NCBI GenBank assembly: GCA_964389365.1
Contig: CAYMDO010000005.1
Coordinates: forward strand, 1-64,000
Reading direction: 5' to 3'
DNA length: 64,000 nucleotides
From: UBA993 sp964389365
GTDB taxonomy: Bacteria; Bacillota; Dethiobacteria; DTU022
The stretch's first letter is position 1; the number at the start of each line of letters is the position of its first letter. Made by a program: the position numbers and the translations under genes. Under the pieces are notes generated by a model. That model saw only the letters and a list, made by a program, of their open reading frames with translations. It was not told the origin of the DNA and made no database searches. Shown piece by piece: positions 26,833-35,030 of this stretch.

Positions 26833-27927
26833 CTACTGAAGTAAAATGCTTTTAACGGCATCGTGCAGCAGCTGTTGATCTTTTACGGCTTTCAGCGAAA
26901 CAGCGCCAATTTTGTTGGGCAATACAAAATAAATCTCGCCGGCGAAGCGTTTTTTATCCTGCATTAGTTTATCGATTACCGCTTCCGGGGTCAAGCCCTC
27001 CGGCGCTCTTTTCAGGCCGATTTGCCCGACCAGTTTTTCGATACGTTCCGCATCTTCCGAATTGATCTCATTCAGTTTGCGGGAGAGCGTAACCGCAGCC
27101 AGCATGCCGCACAAAACCGCCTCCCCGTGCAGGTAGTGCCGGTAAGCGGTGGCCGTCTCCAGGGCATGGCCGACAGTATGGCCAAAGTTGAGAACCCGCC
27201 TGAAGTCTTTCTCGTATTCATCAGCTTCGACCACTTTTGCTTTGTTTAGCACCGAAAGAGTAATTGCCTCGGTTAATAGATCCAAATTATACCTTAGCAG
27301 CTGATTGCATTTTTTTTCCAACCAGGCAAAGAATTGATGATCACCAATAATCCCGTATTTAATAACTTCGGCCAGCCCGGCTTTGAGCTGGCGCTTCGGC
27401 AGTGTTTCCAAAACACAGGGGTCAATCAGCACAAGCCCGGGCGGATAGATTGAACCGATCAGGTTCTTGCCGCGTGGATGGTTTACCGCCACCTTTCCGC
27501 CAACGCTGCTGTCAACCTGGGCCAGCAGGGTTGTCGGAATCATCACCAGCGGTACGCCCCGCAGGTATGTAGCTGCAACAAAACCGGCCAGATCGCCGAC
27601 CACCCCGCCTCCTAAAGCAATCAGCGGTGAACTGCGGTCCAGCCCGTGTCCGATAGCCTGATCATACAGGCGGTCTGCGTTTTTGAGGCTTTTTGCCCTT
27701 TCACCCGGCTTAAGGAGGGCCACCGATACCTGCCACCCTTCTTTCCTCAGCCCGTTTATTACATCTTCCCCGTACAATTTATAGACTGTTGTATCGCTGA
27801 CCAGCATAGTTCTGGCAGACGGAAACAGCAGTCGCATATCGCGGCCGACCCGGGCGATGCTTCCGGCTTCAACCACAACCCTGTAGTCCAGGTTTGCTGA
27901 CTTTATTTTTATATCCCGTTTTACCAT
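26833..27927 (-). CDS. aroB: 3-dehydroquinate synthase AroB
   Basis: NAD- and metal-dependent cyclisation of DAHP to 3-dehydroquinate, second step of the shikimate pathway. Visible: RSSPLIALGGGVVGDLAGFVAATYLRGVPLV, PTTLLAQVDSSVGGKVAVNHPRGKNLIG, the metal ligands in LNFGHTVGHALE and YRHYLHGEAV, and the active-site KYGIIGD. Length 364 is normal. Follows aroC by 27 bases in the same direction. Confidence 0.96.
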   Translation of the reverse strand: MVKRDIKIKSANLDYRVVVEAGSIARVGRDMRLLFPSARTMLVSDTTVYKLYGEDVINGLRKEGWQVSVALLKPGERAKSLKNADRLYDQAIGHGLDRSSPLIALGGGVVGDLAGFVAATYLRGVPLVMIPTTLLAQVDSSVGGKVAVNHPRGKNLIGSIYPPGLVLIDPCVLETLPKRQLKAGLAEVIKYGIIGDHQFFAWLEKKCNQLLRYNLDLLTEAITLSVLNKAKVVEADEYEKDFRRVLNFGHTVGHALETATAYRHYLHGEAVLCGMLAAVTLSRKLNEINSEDAERIEKLVGQIGLKRAPEGLTPEAVIDKLMQDKKRFAGEIYFVLPNKIGAVSLKAVKDQQLLHDAVKSILLQ

Positions 27928-27954
27928 TAAGCAGCCCTCTCGTTAAAAAACTGT

Positions 27955-29115
27955 TCAGGTTAGACGCTGTTTAAGCCGACCCTCATAATAATGAAAGGCA
28001 TTTTCCAGATCTCCAAGCGAGTCGCCCCCGAATTTCTCAAGAAAGGCAACCGCCAGTGTCCATGCAGTAACAGCTTCCAGCACCACCGCTGCTGCAGGTA
28101 CAGCGCAAACATCCGATCTCTCCACCGCGGCAGCGGCAGCTGCCCCGGTTTCCCAGTCAATGCTGGGCAGCGCGCTTGACAGGGTCGGGATCGGTTTCAT
28201 TGCCGCCCTGATTACAAGCGGCTGGCCATTCGTGATGCCGCCTTCCAGGCCGCCGGCCCCGTTTGAGGATCTTTCAATCCCCCGGGCACTCCTGATAATC
28301 GGGTCGTGTACTGCAGAGCCGGGCATAGCCGCTGCGGAAAAACCCAGTCCAACTTCCACTCCTTTAATTGCCGGCACAGCCATAATCGCCCCTGCCAACC
28401 GCCCATCCAGGCGCCTGTCCCAGTGTACGTGGCTGCCAAGCCCCGGAGGAACGCCTGTAACCTGCAGTTCGATTACCCCGCCCAGGCTATCCCCTTTGGC
28501 TTTTGCCTGCCCGATGGCAGCAACCATCTTTTCTGCCGCGGCTTCGTCGGCACAGCGAACCGCCGATGCTTCGACCTGCCCGTAGTCATCCGGCAGGTTA
28601 ATACGCTCCCGGGGTGCCACCACATTTCCGATCTGAATTACGTGGCTGAAAAACCTGATGCCGAAATGTTCCAGTAAAATTCGCCCGACCGTGCCAACCG
28701 CCACGCGGGCCGCAGTCTCCCTGGCGCTGGAACGCTCCAGCGCCAGCCGTAAGTCTGCATAATTATATTTAAGCCCCGCGGCCAGGTCGGCATGCCCCGG
28801 GCGGGGGCGGGTTACTTTTTTTGCAGTACATGGTTCGCTGCCTTCAGCCGCCATCAATTCCCGCCAGTTTTCCCAGTCACGGTTTTTAATCTGCAGGGTC
28901 AAAGGGCTGCCTATAGTTTCGTTAAAACGCAGCCCTGATAATATCTCCACCCTGTCATTCTCGATGGCCATCCGGGCGCCGCGGCCAAAACCACCCTGGC
29001 GCCTCTCAAGCTGCCGGTTAATCTCTTCAGTATAGAGTTTCAAACCGGCCGGCAACCCTTCAATTACTGCCGTCAGGCATGGTCCATGCGATTCGCCAGC
29101 GGTAAGGAAGCGCAT
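27955..29115 (-). CDS. aroC: Chorismate synthase AroC
   Basis: FMN-dependent final step of the shikimate pathway, EPSP to chorismate. Signatures: FLTAGESHGPCLTAVIEGLPAGL, RRQGGFGRGARMAIENDRVEILSG, RPRPGHADLAAGLKY, ERSSARETAARVAVG and GGLEGGITNGQPLVIRAAMKPIPT. The ATG at 29115 is six bases behind GGGGTG and gives 386 residues; a GTG three codons earlier is inside the SD. aroA is about 4.5 kb upstream on the same strand. Confidence 0.96.
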   Translation of the reverse strand: MRFLTAGESHGPCLTAVIEGLPAGLKLYTEEINRQLERRQGGFGRGARMAIENDRVEILSGLRFNETIGSPLTLQIKNRDWENWRELMAAEGSEPCTAKKVTRPRPGHADLAAGLKYNYADLRLALERSSARETAARVAVGTVGRILLEHFGIRFFSHVIQIGNVVAPRERINLPDDYGQVEASAVRCADEAAAEKMVAAIGQAKAKGDSLGGVIELQVTGVPPGLGSHVHWDRRLDGRLAGAIMAVPAIKGVEVGLGFSAAAMPGSAVHDPIIRSARGIERSSNGAGGLEGGITNGQPLVIRAAMKPIPTLSSALPSIDWETGAAAAAAVERSDVCAVPAAAVVLEAVTAWTLAVAFLEKFGGDSLGDLENAFHYYEGRLKQRLT

Positions 29116-29136
29116 TGCTTTCACCCCGTTTTAAGG

Positions 29137-29619
29137 TTATAAAACTACCCCTTCAAGTTTAAGCAGCATGCCTTTCCAACCGGCAGGGCCGCTGAACCCG
29201 CCTGGCTTGCCATTGCTGCCGATAACCCGGTGGCATGGTACTATAACCGGGTGCCGGTTCCGGGCCAGGGCCTGCCCGGCTGCCCGCCAGGCCAGCGGCG
29301 ATCCGGCCTGTTCTGCCATCTGCCGGTAGGTATATACTTTGCCGGCCGGAATTTGGCTGACTGCCTGCAGGAGACGGGCGCTAAAGGCCCCGTAACCGCT
29401 GCGGTCAAGCGGGTAACCCGCCCACGACACATCTTCGCCGGCCAGGCAGCGGTCAAAATCGTCCGCCAGTTGCGGCCAGGGCAGAACTTTTTCCGGGTAA
29501 CTCTCAGCAGGTCCCGAACCGGGGAAAAAGATCTCGTAGATCCCCTTCCCGCTCCATAAAACCTTAAACTCTCCCCGGGTTGTTTGAAAGCTGCTTGAAA
29601 ACATATTTTTTCTCGGCAA
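29137..29619 (-). CDS. ogt: Methylated-DNA--protein-cysteine methyltransferase
   Basis: Suicide enzyme that removes methyl groups from O6-methylguanine. The active site PCHRVIGSNGKPGGF is intact, with the upstream helix region GKVYTYRQMAEQAGSPLAWRAAGQALARNRHP. The frame extends to 29652, but GGAGGTG lies six bases before a TTG at 29619, giving 160 residues beginning MPRKNMFSS. A poorly conserved N-terminal domain is normal in this family. Whether it is of the Ogt or AdaB-like subtype cannot be told. Confidence 0.93.
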   Translation of the reverse strand: MPRKNMFSSSFQTTRGEFKVLWSGKGIYEIFFPGSGPAESYPEKVLPWPQLADDFDRCLAGEDVSWAGYPLDRSGYGAFSARLLQAVSQIPAGKVYTYRQMAEQAGSPLAWRAAGQALARNRHPVIVPCHRVIGSNGKPGGFSGPAGWKGMLLKLEGVVL

Positions 29620-29690
29620 TTTATTCACCTCCACCACTCGTCTCCCCCCCAAAAGGAAAATGTCAGCGCAGGGCGGCTGCGAACCTGGGG

Positions 29691-30488
29691 CTAAATAGGG
29701 ATCATCTGCCTGGTACGGTTCGTGAAAGAAGCCACCTCCCCGTAACCAACCTCCCGCAGCAACTGTTCTGCTTCTTCAAAATAGCGGCCAACCTGCCCGG
29801 GTCCGTGGGCGTCGGAACCGGCTGTCACAGTTACGCCCCGTGCATAAGCCTCTTCCAGCAGACGACGATCAGGATAGAATTCGCCGACAGGAGCATCGCG
29901 GCCTGCTGTGTTCAGTTCAAAACTGGTATCGGTTTCAGCCAAAACCCTGGCTGTTTCCTGCAGGTAATGGTCAATTGTGCCCCGGGGGCGGTAACCAAAT
30001 TTTTTGATCACGTCGATATGCCCGATGATATCAAATAAACCGCTGCGGCAGGCACTCCAGACCAGTTTAAAATAGGTTTCACAAAGTACATCCAGGTCGT
30101 ATTCCCGGTAGTTCTCAGCATAAACCGGGTGGGTGAAATCCCATCCTTCAAGAAAATGGATTGAGCCGATCACATAGTCGAACTTGTAGCCGGCAAGCAG
30201 TTGCTCCAGCTTCTTTTCAGTTCCGGGCAGGTAATCTATTTCGATCCCGGTTTTGATCCGTACCAGCGGGGATGCAGCTTTGAGTTTTTCAACCTCGTTA
30301 AGATAACCGTCAAGCTCGTCAGGCTGCATCGTTACCTGAATCCGCGAGGTATAATCAAGCAGCCCGAGGGGAAAATGATCGGCAAAGCCGATCTCCCGCA
30401 GCCCAATCTTTTCAGCGGCGGCCAGGTACTCTGCGGTGGTTCCTACGGCATGACAACAACGGCTGGTATGAAGGTGATAATCAAGCAT
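29691..30488 (-). CDS. hisJ: PHP-family histidinol-phosphatase HisJ/HisK
   Basis: Hydrolyses histidinol phosphate to histidinol. PHP metal-site motifs are visible: DYHLHTSRCCHA, GFADHFP, KTGIEIDY, IGSIHFLEGWDF, IGHIDVIKKFG, ELNTAG and VTAGSDAHGPGQVG. Length 265 fits the monofunctional Gram-positive enzyme. Its ATG overlaps hisI by eight bases with AAAGGAG inside hisI, so it belongs to the his operon. Confidence 0.92.
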   Translation of the reverse strand: MLDYHLHTSRCCHAVGTTAEYLAAAEKIGLREIGFADHFPLGLLDYTSRIQVTMQPDELDGYLNEVEKLKAASPLVRIKTGIEIDYLPGTEKKLEQLLAGYKFDYVIGSIHFLEGWDFTHPVYAENYREYDLDVLCETYFKLVWSACRSGLFDIIGHIDVIKKFGYRPRGTIDHYLQETARVLAETDTSFELNTAGRDAPVGEFYPDRRLLEEAYARGVTVTAGSDAHGPGQVGRYFEEAEQLLREVGYGEVASFTNRTRQMIPI

Positions 30489-30861
30489 CCGGCTCTCCTT
30501 TCATCCCGGCAAGTTCCTGGTAAAAACAGGAATAATGACCGGTATGACAGGCTACACCACTGCCAAGCGGAACCACCCGCACCAGCAGTGCATCGGCGTC
30601 ACAATCTGCGTTGATTGATTTTAATTCGAAAATATTACCTGATGCTTCGCCTTTTACCCAGTATTCCCGGCGGCTGCGGCTCCAAAAACAAACCTTTTTT
30701 TCAGCCATCGTTCTTTCCAAAGCTGTTTCATTCATGTAGCCAACCATTAAAACTGCTGCGGTGCGGTCATCCTGGATCACTGCCGGTATCAGGCCGTTTT
30801 GATCGTACTTAAGCTCTTTGCCGTGCAGGGGCTTTAAGGCTTTGTTGTTTGGGGTTTCCAT
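30481..30861 (-). CDS. hisI: Phosphoribosyl-AMP cyclohydrolase HisI
   Basis: Opens the adenine ring of phosphoribosyl-AMP. Signatures: GLIPAVIQDDRTAAVLMVGYMN, CFWSRSRREYWVKGEASGN, the zinc/magnesium site DCDADALLVRV and the cysteine-histidine cluster GVACHTGHYSCFY. At 126 residues it is the stand-alone cyclohydrolase; the HisE pyrophosphohydrolase domain fused to it in many bacteria is absent and no hisE is seen in the window. Confidence 0.96.
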   Translation of the reverse strand: METPNNKALKPLHGKELKYDQNGLIPAVIQDDRTAAVLMVGYMNETALERTMAEKKVCFWSRSRREYWVKGEASGNIFELKSINADCDADALLVRVVPLGSGVACHTGHYSCFYQELAGMKGEPDA

Positions 30862-30878
30862 ACCTGACCTTTCCGAAT

Positions 30879-31598
30879 TTAATGAAATACTGCCATGGCA
30901 TCTGGCAGTGTCAGCTGGTTTGAATAGAGGGCTTTACCTATAATCACGCCCCGGATCCGCTCATTGAGAAACTTAAGGGCAACCAGGTCTCCCAGTGAGG
31001 ATATGCCGCCGGAAACAATTATTTGCAGCGAAGTGTGGGCGATGATTGTTTTCAGGCCTTCAAAATCAGGCCCTTTAAGCGTCCCGTCGCGGCTGATATC
31101 AGTATAAATAATCTCTTTTACGCCCCATTCCTCAATCTGACCGGCAAGATCGAGCACGCTTAAGGCGGATAATTCTTTCCAGCCTTTTACAGCCACGCTG
31201 CTGTCGCGGGCATCAATCCCGACCAGGATTGCCTCGCCGTATTCCGAGACCAGCTCGCTGGCCAACCGAGGCTCTTCGACTGCCATTGTTCCCAGGATTA
31301 TCCGGCTGATACCAACCGAAAGAGCTCTCTCCACTGAATCTTTCGTGCGGATACCCCCACCCAGCTGAAGCGGGACATGCACCGACTCGCCAATCGCCCT
31401 GATAATTTCGGCATTTTTTGTAAAACCGGTAAAAGCTCCGTCAAGGTCAACCAGATGCAGCATTTTGGCTCCAAGCTGCTCCCATTGCCGGGCCACCTCA
31501 ACCGGGTTTTCACTGTACACGGTTTCCCGCTCGGGATCGCCCTGGTACAGCCTGACACAGCGCCCGCGATGCAAATCAATAGCCGGGATAACCAGCAT
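30879..31598 (-). CDS. hisA: ProFAR isomerase HisA
   Basis: TIM-barrel enzyme that isomerises ProFAR to PRFAR. Visible: VIPAIDLHRGRCVRLYQGD, LVDLDGAFTG, the phosphate-binding PLQLGGGIR, VGIDARDSSVAVKGW, YTDISRDGTLKGPDFEG and IVSGGISSLGDL. The ATG at 31598, six bases after GAGGTG, gives 239 residues; the longer frame overlaps hisB. hisH normally precedes and hisF follows this gene; neither is here. Confidence 0.95.
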   Translation of the reverse strand: MLVIPAIDLHRGRCVRLYQGDPERETVYSENPVEVARQWEQLGAKMLHLVDLDGAFTGFTKNAEIIRAIGESVHVPLQLGGGIRTKDSVERALSVGISRIILGTMAVEEPRLASELVSEYGEAILVGIDARDSSVAVKGWKELSALSVLDLAGQIEEWGVKEIIYTDISRDGTLKGPDFEGLKTIIAHTSLQIIVSGGISSLGDLVALKFLNERIRGVIIGKALYSNQLTLPDAMAVFH

Positions 31599-31608
31599 GC
31601 CCTTCACC

Positions 31609-32199
31609 TCATTCCAGTTCACCTTTGGTGGAAAGAACCCCGCTTAATCCTTCCTTTTTTGTAGCCGCTTCTGCGACAGCATGCGCTGCCGCCTTAAAAG
31701 ATGCTTCGATGATGTGGTGTTTGCTAATCCCATGATTTAATACCAGGTGCAGGTTAAGCCTTCCCTCATTAACATATGCCTGCCAGAATTCACGGAAAAG
31801 ATCTACATCAACCCCGCCAACCTCCCCGGGAGGAAGGCCGATCCCGTAATGCAGCCAGGGGCGGCCCGAGAGATCAACGGCGGCGGTTACCAGTGTTTCG
31901 TCCATCGGGACAGCGCTGAAACCGTAGCGTTTGATGCCTTCCTTGCCACCCAGAGCCTCTTTAAGCGCCCGGCCTAGGCAGATGCCCAAATCCTCGATCA
32001 GGTGATGGGCATCGACTTCAATATCACCTTCAGCATCAAGAGTTAAATCGAAGCTGCCGTGCCGGCAGAAAAGATCCAGCATGTGCCCTGCAAATGGCAG
32101 TCCCGCGCTGATTTCAGCTTTTCCGCTGCCATCAATCACAAACTTCAGCTTAATATCTGTTTCGGCGGTCTTTCTTTCAACTACAGCTCGGCGGTTCAT
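31609..32199 (-). CDS. hisB: Imidazoleglycerol-phosphate dehydratase HisB
   Basis: Manganese enzyme that dehydrates imidazoleglycerol phosphate. The duplicated metal-binding motifs are seen as DAHHLIEDLGICLGRAL and, late, GISKHHIIEASFKAAAHAV; also GLPFAGHMLDLFCRHG. Length 196 is the monofunctional form without the HisN phosphatase, which agrees with a separate hisJ in the operon. Start overlaps hisD by 23 bases. Confidence 0.96.
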   Translation of the reverse strand: MNRRAVVERKTAETDIKLKFVIDGSGKAEISAGLPFAGHMLDLFCRHGSFDLTLDAEGDIEVDAHHLIEDLGICLGRALKEALGGKEGIKRYGFSAVPMDETLVTAAVDLSGRPWLHYGIGLPPGEVGGVDVDLFREFWQAYVNEGRLNLHLVLNHGISKHHIIEASFKAAAHAVAEAATKKEGLSGVLSTKGELE

Positions 32200-33472
32200 C
32201 CCTTGTCCCCCTTATCAGCACCGCCCTGGCGTGGGCTTCCAGGCCTTCTGCCCGGGCCAGTGCGGCAATCTGTGCGGCATCCCGGTAAAGTGCAGTATCC
32301 TTGCAGCAAACCACTTGTGATCGTTTAATAAAATCATCAACCCCGAGGGCAGATGCGTAACGGGCTGCCGCGCCGGTTGGCAGAACATGGTTCGTTCCTG
32401 CCCAGTAGTCGCCCAGTGGGCCCGGTGTATACGGGCCGATAAAAACAGTTCCGGTACAGGTAACCAGGTCCAGGTAGTCCCAGGGGTTTTCAAGGTGCAG
32501 CTCCAGGTGTTCGGGGGCAATCAGGTTGACAAGCGGCCAGGCCGCATCAAGGTCGGGCACAATGATAGCCGCCCCTTGCCCTTTTATCGAGCGAATGGAA
32601 ACTTCACCGCGTGGTAAAGTCCGCAGCTGTTCCTCAAGCTCATCATTTACCCGGCACACCAGGTTCTCAGCAGTGGTGATCAGGATCGGTTTTGCAAGCG
32701 GGTCGTGTTCAGCCTGGGACAATAGATCTGCGGCAATATATGAAGCTTTTGCCTCCTGATCAGCCACGATGACGATCTCGCTCGGCCCGGCCAGCATATC
32801 GATACCCACTTCCCCGTAAATTTCCTTCTTGGCCAGGGTAACGAAAATATTGCCGGGACCCACGATCTTGTCGACGCGGGGGAGCGTCTCTGTGCCGTAA
32901 GCCATTGCTGCGATCGCCTGGGCCCCGCCAACCTTGAAAACCGCGGTCGCTCCCGCCTCGCCGGCCGCCGCCAGGGTTAGCAGGTTTACGGAGCCATCCC
33001 GGCCCGGCGGGGTACAGATATAGATCTCCTTAACACCGGCAACCCGGGCCGGGATAACTGTCATTAAAACTGACGACGGGTAAGCAGCAGTACCGCCGGG
33101 TACATAAGCGCCAACCCTGTTTAAAGGCAAAAAACGCTGGCCTATTTTTATACCCCGGTCTTCTACAAACCAGTCTTTCCGGAGCTGATGCCTATGGAAT
33201 TTTTCTATGTTTGAAGCTGCTTCGCGCAAGGTCGCCAGCAGTTCGGGCTTTACTTTTTGCCGGGCCTGCTTAAGCTCTTCCGCGCTGACCTGCAAATCAG
33301 CAAGACAGGCCCCGTCAAATTCTTGGGCGTAACCGAACAAAGCTTTGTCGCCCTGTTGTTGAACATTCCTGATGATTTCCAAAACCTGCGCTCTTACTGC
33401 AGCCGGGTAACCCGACTGCAATTTAGCGCGGCGCTGGAAGTATTGTGAAACTGAACAGACTGCAAGGGGCAT
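32177..33472 (-). CDS. hisD: Histidinol dehydrogenase HisD
   Basis: Zinc- and NAD-dependent oxidation of histidinol to histidine, the last two steps of the pathway. Visible: VPGGTAAYPSSVLM, FKVGGAQAIAAMAYGTETLPRVDKIVGPGN, MLAGPSEIVIVAD, SQAEHDPLA, APEHLELH and GTNHVLPTGAAARYASALGVDDF. The ATG at 33472 behind GGGAG gives 431 residues, the family norm; the longer frame runs into the promoter region. First gene of the his operon. Confidence 0.95.
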   Translation of the reverse strand: MPLAVCSVSQYFQRRAKLQSGYPAAVRAQVLEIIRNVQQQGDKALFGYAQEFDGACLADLQVSAEELKQARQKVKPELLATLREAASNIEKFHRHQLRKDWFVEDRGIKIGQRFLPLNRVGAYVPGGTAAYPSSVLMTVIPARVAGVKEIYICTPPGRDGSVNLLTLAAAGEAGATAVFKVGGAQAIAAMAYGTETLPRVDKIVGPGNIFVTLAKKEIYGEVGIDMLAGPSEIVIVADQEAKASYIAADLLSQAEHDPLAKPILITTAENLVCRVNDELEEQLRTLPRGEVSIRSIKGQGAAIIVPDLDAAWPLVNLIAPEHLELHLENPWDYLDLVTCTGTVFIGPYTPGPLGDYWAGTNHVLPTGAAARYASALGVDDFIKRSQVVCCKDTALYRDAAQIAALARAEGLEAHARAVLIRGTRDEPPSCS

Positions 33473-33547
33473 CGTATTTCTCCCGGCCTGGCCCGATTCC
33501 TGGAAAAGCATTGAAACAGGATGAGCGTTAATGGAAATAACAGCCAT

Positions 33548-33576
33548 ATATTAACATACAGTGCCTATAGCGTCAA
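33548..33576 (-). promoter_or_regulatory. Promoter of the hisD operon
   Basis: On the minus strand TTGACG (33571-33576), a 17-base spacer and TAATAT (33548-33553) match the sigma-A consensus. It lies about 75 bases before the chosen hisD start, leaving a leader of roughly 65-70 nt in which I see neither a histidine leader peptide nor a T-box. Confidence 0.75.
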
Positions 33577-33581
33577 TTATT

Positions 33582-33597
33582 GCGGCCTGTAGGCCGC
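33582..33597 (-). terminator. GC hairpin after aroA
   Basis: GCGGCC-TGTA-GGCCGC is a perfect 6-bp stem with four-base loop, seven bases after the aroA stop. On the minus strand it is followed by AATAATT, not a U-run, so any termination is probably partial. It sits just before the hisD promoter. Confidence 0.45.
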
Positions 33598-33603
33598 CGG
33601 AAG

Positions 33604-34884
33604 TTAAAATAATGCCAGTGAACGCAGGTTGGCCATAAACTGAGGGTAAGAAATGGCAACCGCTTCAGCTCCGAGAATACTGGTATCCCCGGAAGCAGTC
33701 AGGCCTGCGACAGCAAGCGACATGGCAATCCGGTGATCGCCGCAGGAATCAACCCCGGCCCCTCTCAGCACCGATGAACCTTCAACGATCATACCGTCTT
33801 CCGTTTCGGTAATCCGGGCCCCGAGTTTGCTTAACTCACGGCTCAGGGTGCGGATGCGATCGCTCTCTTTTACTCTCAACTCTCCGGCATCGCTGATGAC
33901 CGTGTGTCCGACTGCCGCTGTTGCGGCAACCGCCAGCACCGGCAGTTCGTCAATCAAGCGTGGAATTATGGCCCCCGCTATAGTTGTCCCGTTGAGCCGG
34001 GCGCCACCGCGGATCATGATATCAGCAACCGGTTCTGCCCCGAAGTAACGCTGATTATTCAGCTCCAGGTCGGCTCCCATCTGCTGCAGCACGGTAATCA
34101 CCCCGCTGCGGGTCGGGTTTACCCCTACATTTTTAAGCAGCACCTTTGAGCCGGGAACCAATGCCGCTGCAACCATGAAAAATGCAGCCGCCGAAATATC
34201 ACCCGGCACCCGGACCGGAAGGGCTTTTAAAGACGGCCGGCCCCTGACAGCCACCCGGCAACCTTCAGCTTCAATCTCTGCACCAAAAGAGCCAAGCATC
34301 AGTTCGGTATGATTCCTGCTCGCTACCGGCTCTACAACGGTAGTTTGCCCTTCCGCAAAAAGCCCGGCAAGCAGGACCGCAGACTTAACCTGGGCACTGG
34401 CCTGGGGTGTGTTATAGGTTACAGGGCGCAAGTCGCCGCCGCTGATGGTCAGCGGCAGACGATCCCCGGCTCCGCTTACCTCGGCGCCCATCTGCAGCAA
34501 TGGATCGACCACCCTTTTCATCGGCCTGCTGCTTAGCGACGGATCCCCGATAATCATGGTACTAAATGGCTGGCCGGCCAGCATACCCATCAGCAGGCGC
34601 GCTGTAGTGCCGGAATTGCCGGCATTAAGAGGCGCCCCCGGTTCACGCAAAACCATATTGTTTCCCCTGACCTGTAGCACTTTGCCGTTCTCGCTGATCA
34701 GTACCCCGAGCGAACGCAGGCAGCCAATGGTAGAGCGGCAATCGTTGGCATCCAAAAAATCATCAATTTTGGTGATCCCTTCAGCCAACGCGCCAAGCAT
34801 CAGCGCCCGGTGCGTAATCGATTTGTCGCCGGGAACCTTCAATTCGCCCTGCAGTTTCCGTGGCGCTCTTATAATAATCTGCAT
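33604..34884 (-). CDS. aroA: 3-phosphoshikimate 1-carboxyvinyltransferase (EPSP synthase) AroA
   Basis: Joins shikimate-3-phosphate and PEP to form EPSP. Visible: LKVPGDKSITHRALMLGALAEG, the PEP loop LNAGNSGTTARLLMGMLAG, DPSLSSRPMKRVVDPL, PGDISAAAFFMVAAAL, RLIDELPVLAVAA, LRVKESDRI and GDHRIAMSLAVAGL. Length 426. The glycine-rich loop reads GNSGTTAR as in Bacillus-type enzymes, where alanine is found in glyphosate-tolerant forms. ATG behind AAGGGGAG. Separated from the his operon by a hairpin and promoter. Confidence 0.96.
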   Translation of the reverse strand: MQIIIRAPRKLQGELKVPGDKSITHRALMLGALAEGITKIDDFLDANDCRSTIGCLRSLGVLISENGKVLQVRGNNMVLREPGAPLNAGNSGTTARLLMGMLAGQPFSTMIIGDPSLSSRPMKRVVDPLLQMGAEVSGAGDRLPLTISGGDLRPVTYNTPQASAQVKSAVLLAGLFAEGQTTVVEPVASRNHTELMLGSFGAEIEAEGCRVAVRGRPSLKALPVRVPGDISAAAFFMVAAALVPGSKVLLKNVGVNPTRSGVITVLQQMGADLELNNQRYFGAEPVADIMIRGGARLNGTTIAGAIIPRLIDELPVLAVAATAAVGHTVISDAGELRVKESDRIRTLSRELSKLGARITETEDGMIVEGSSVLRGAGVDSCGDHRIAMSLAVAGLTASGDTSILGAEAVAISYPQFMANLRSLALF

Positions 34885-34940
34885 CGCTGTCTCCCCTTAA
34901 TATAGATAGCTGTTTCAAACGGTAAAGGCAGCTGTCCAAA

Positions 34941-34968
34941 TTCTGCCGCCAGCCTATTGTGTTATAAT
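34941..34968 (+). promoter_or_regulatory. Candidate promoter for the P-loop/Asp23 gene
   Basis: TTCTGC (34941-34946), 16-base spacer, TATAAT (34963-34968), about 60 bases before the GTG start at 35031. The -10 is perfect, the -35 poor. Confidence 0.5.
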
Positions 34969-35030
34969 AATAAAACAGTTTCCAAGGCGGGCGCAAGTAG
35001 CCCTGTTAAATCTTGATCCGAGGTGATAAA

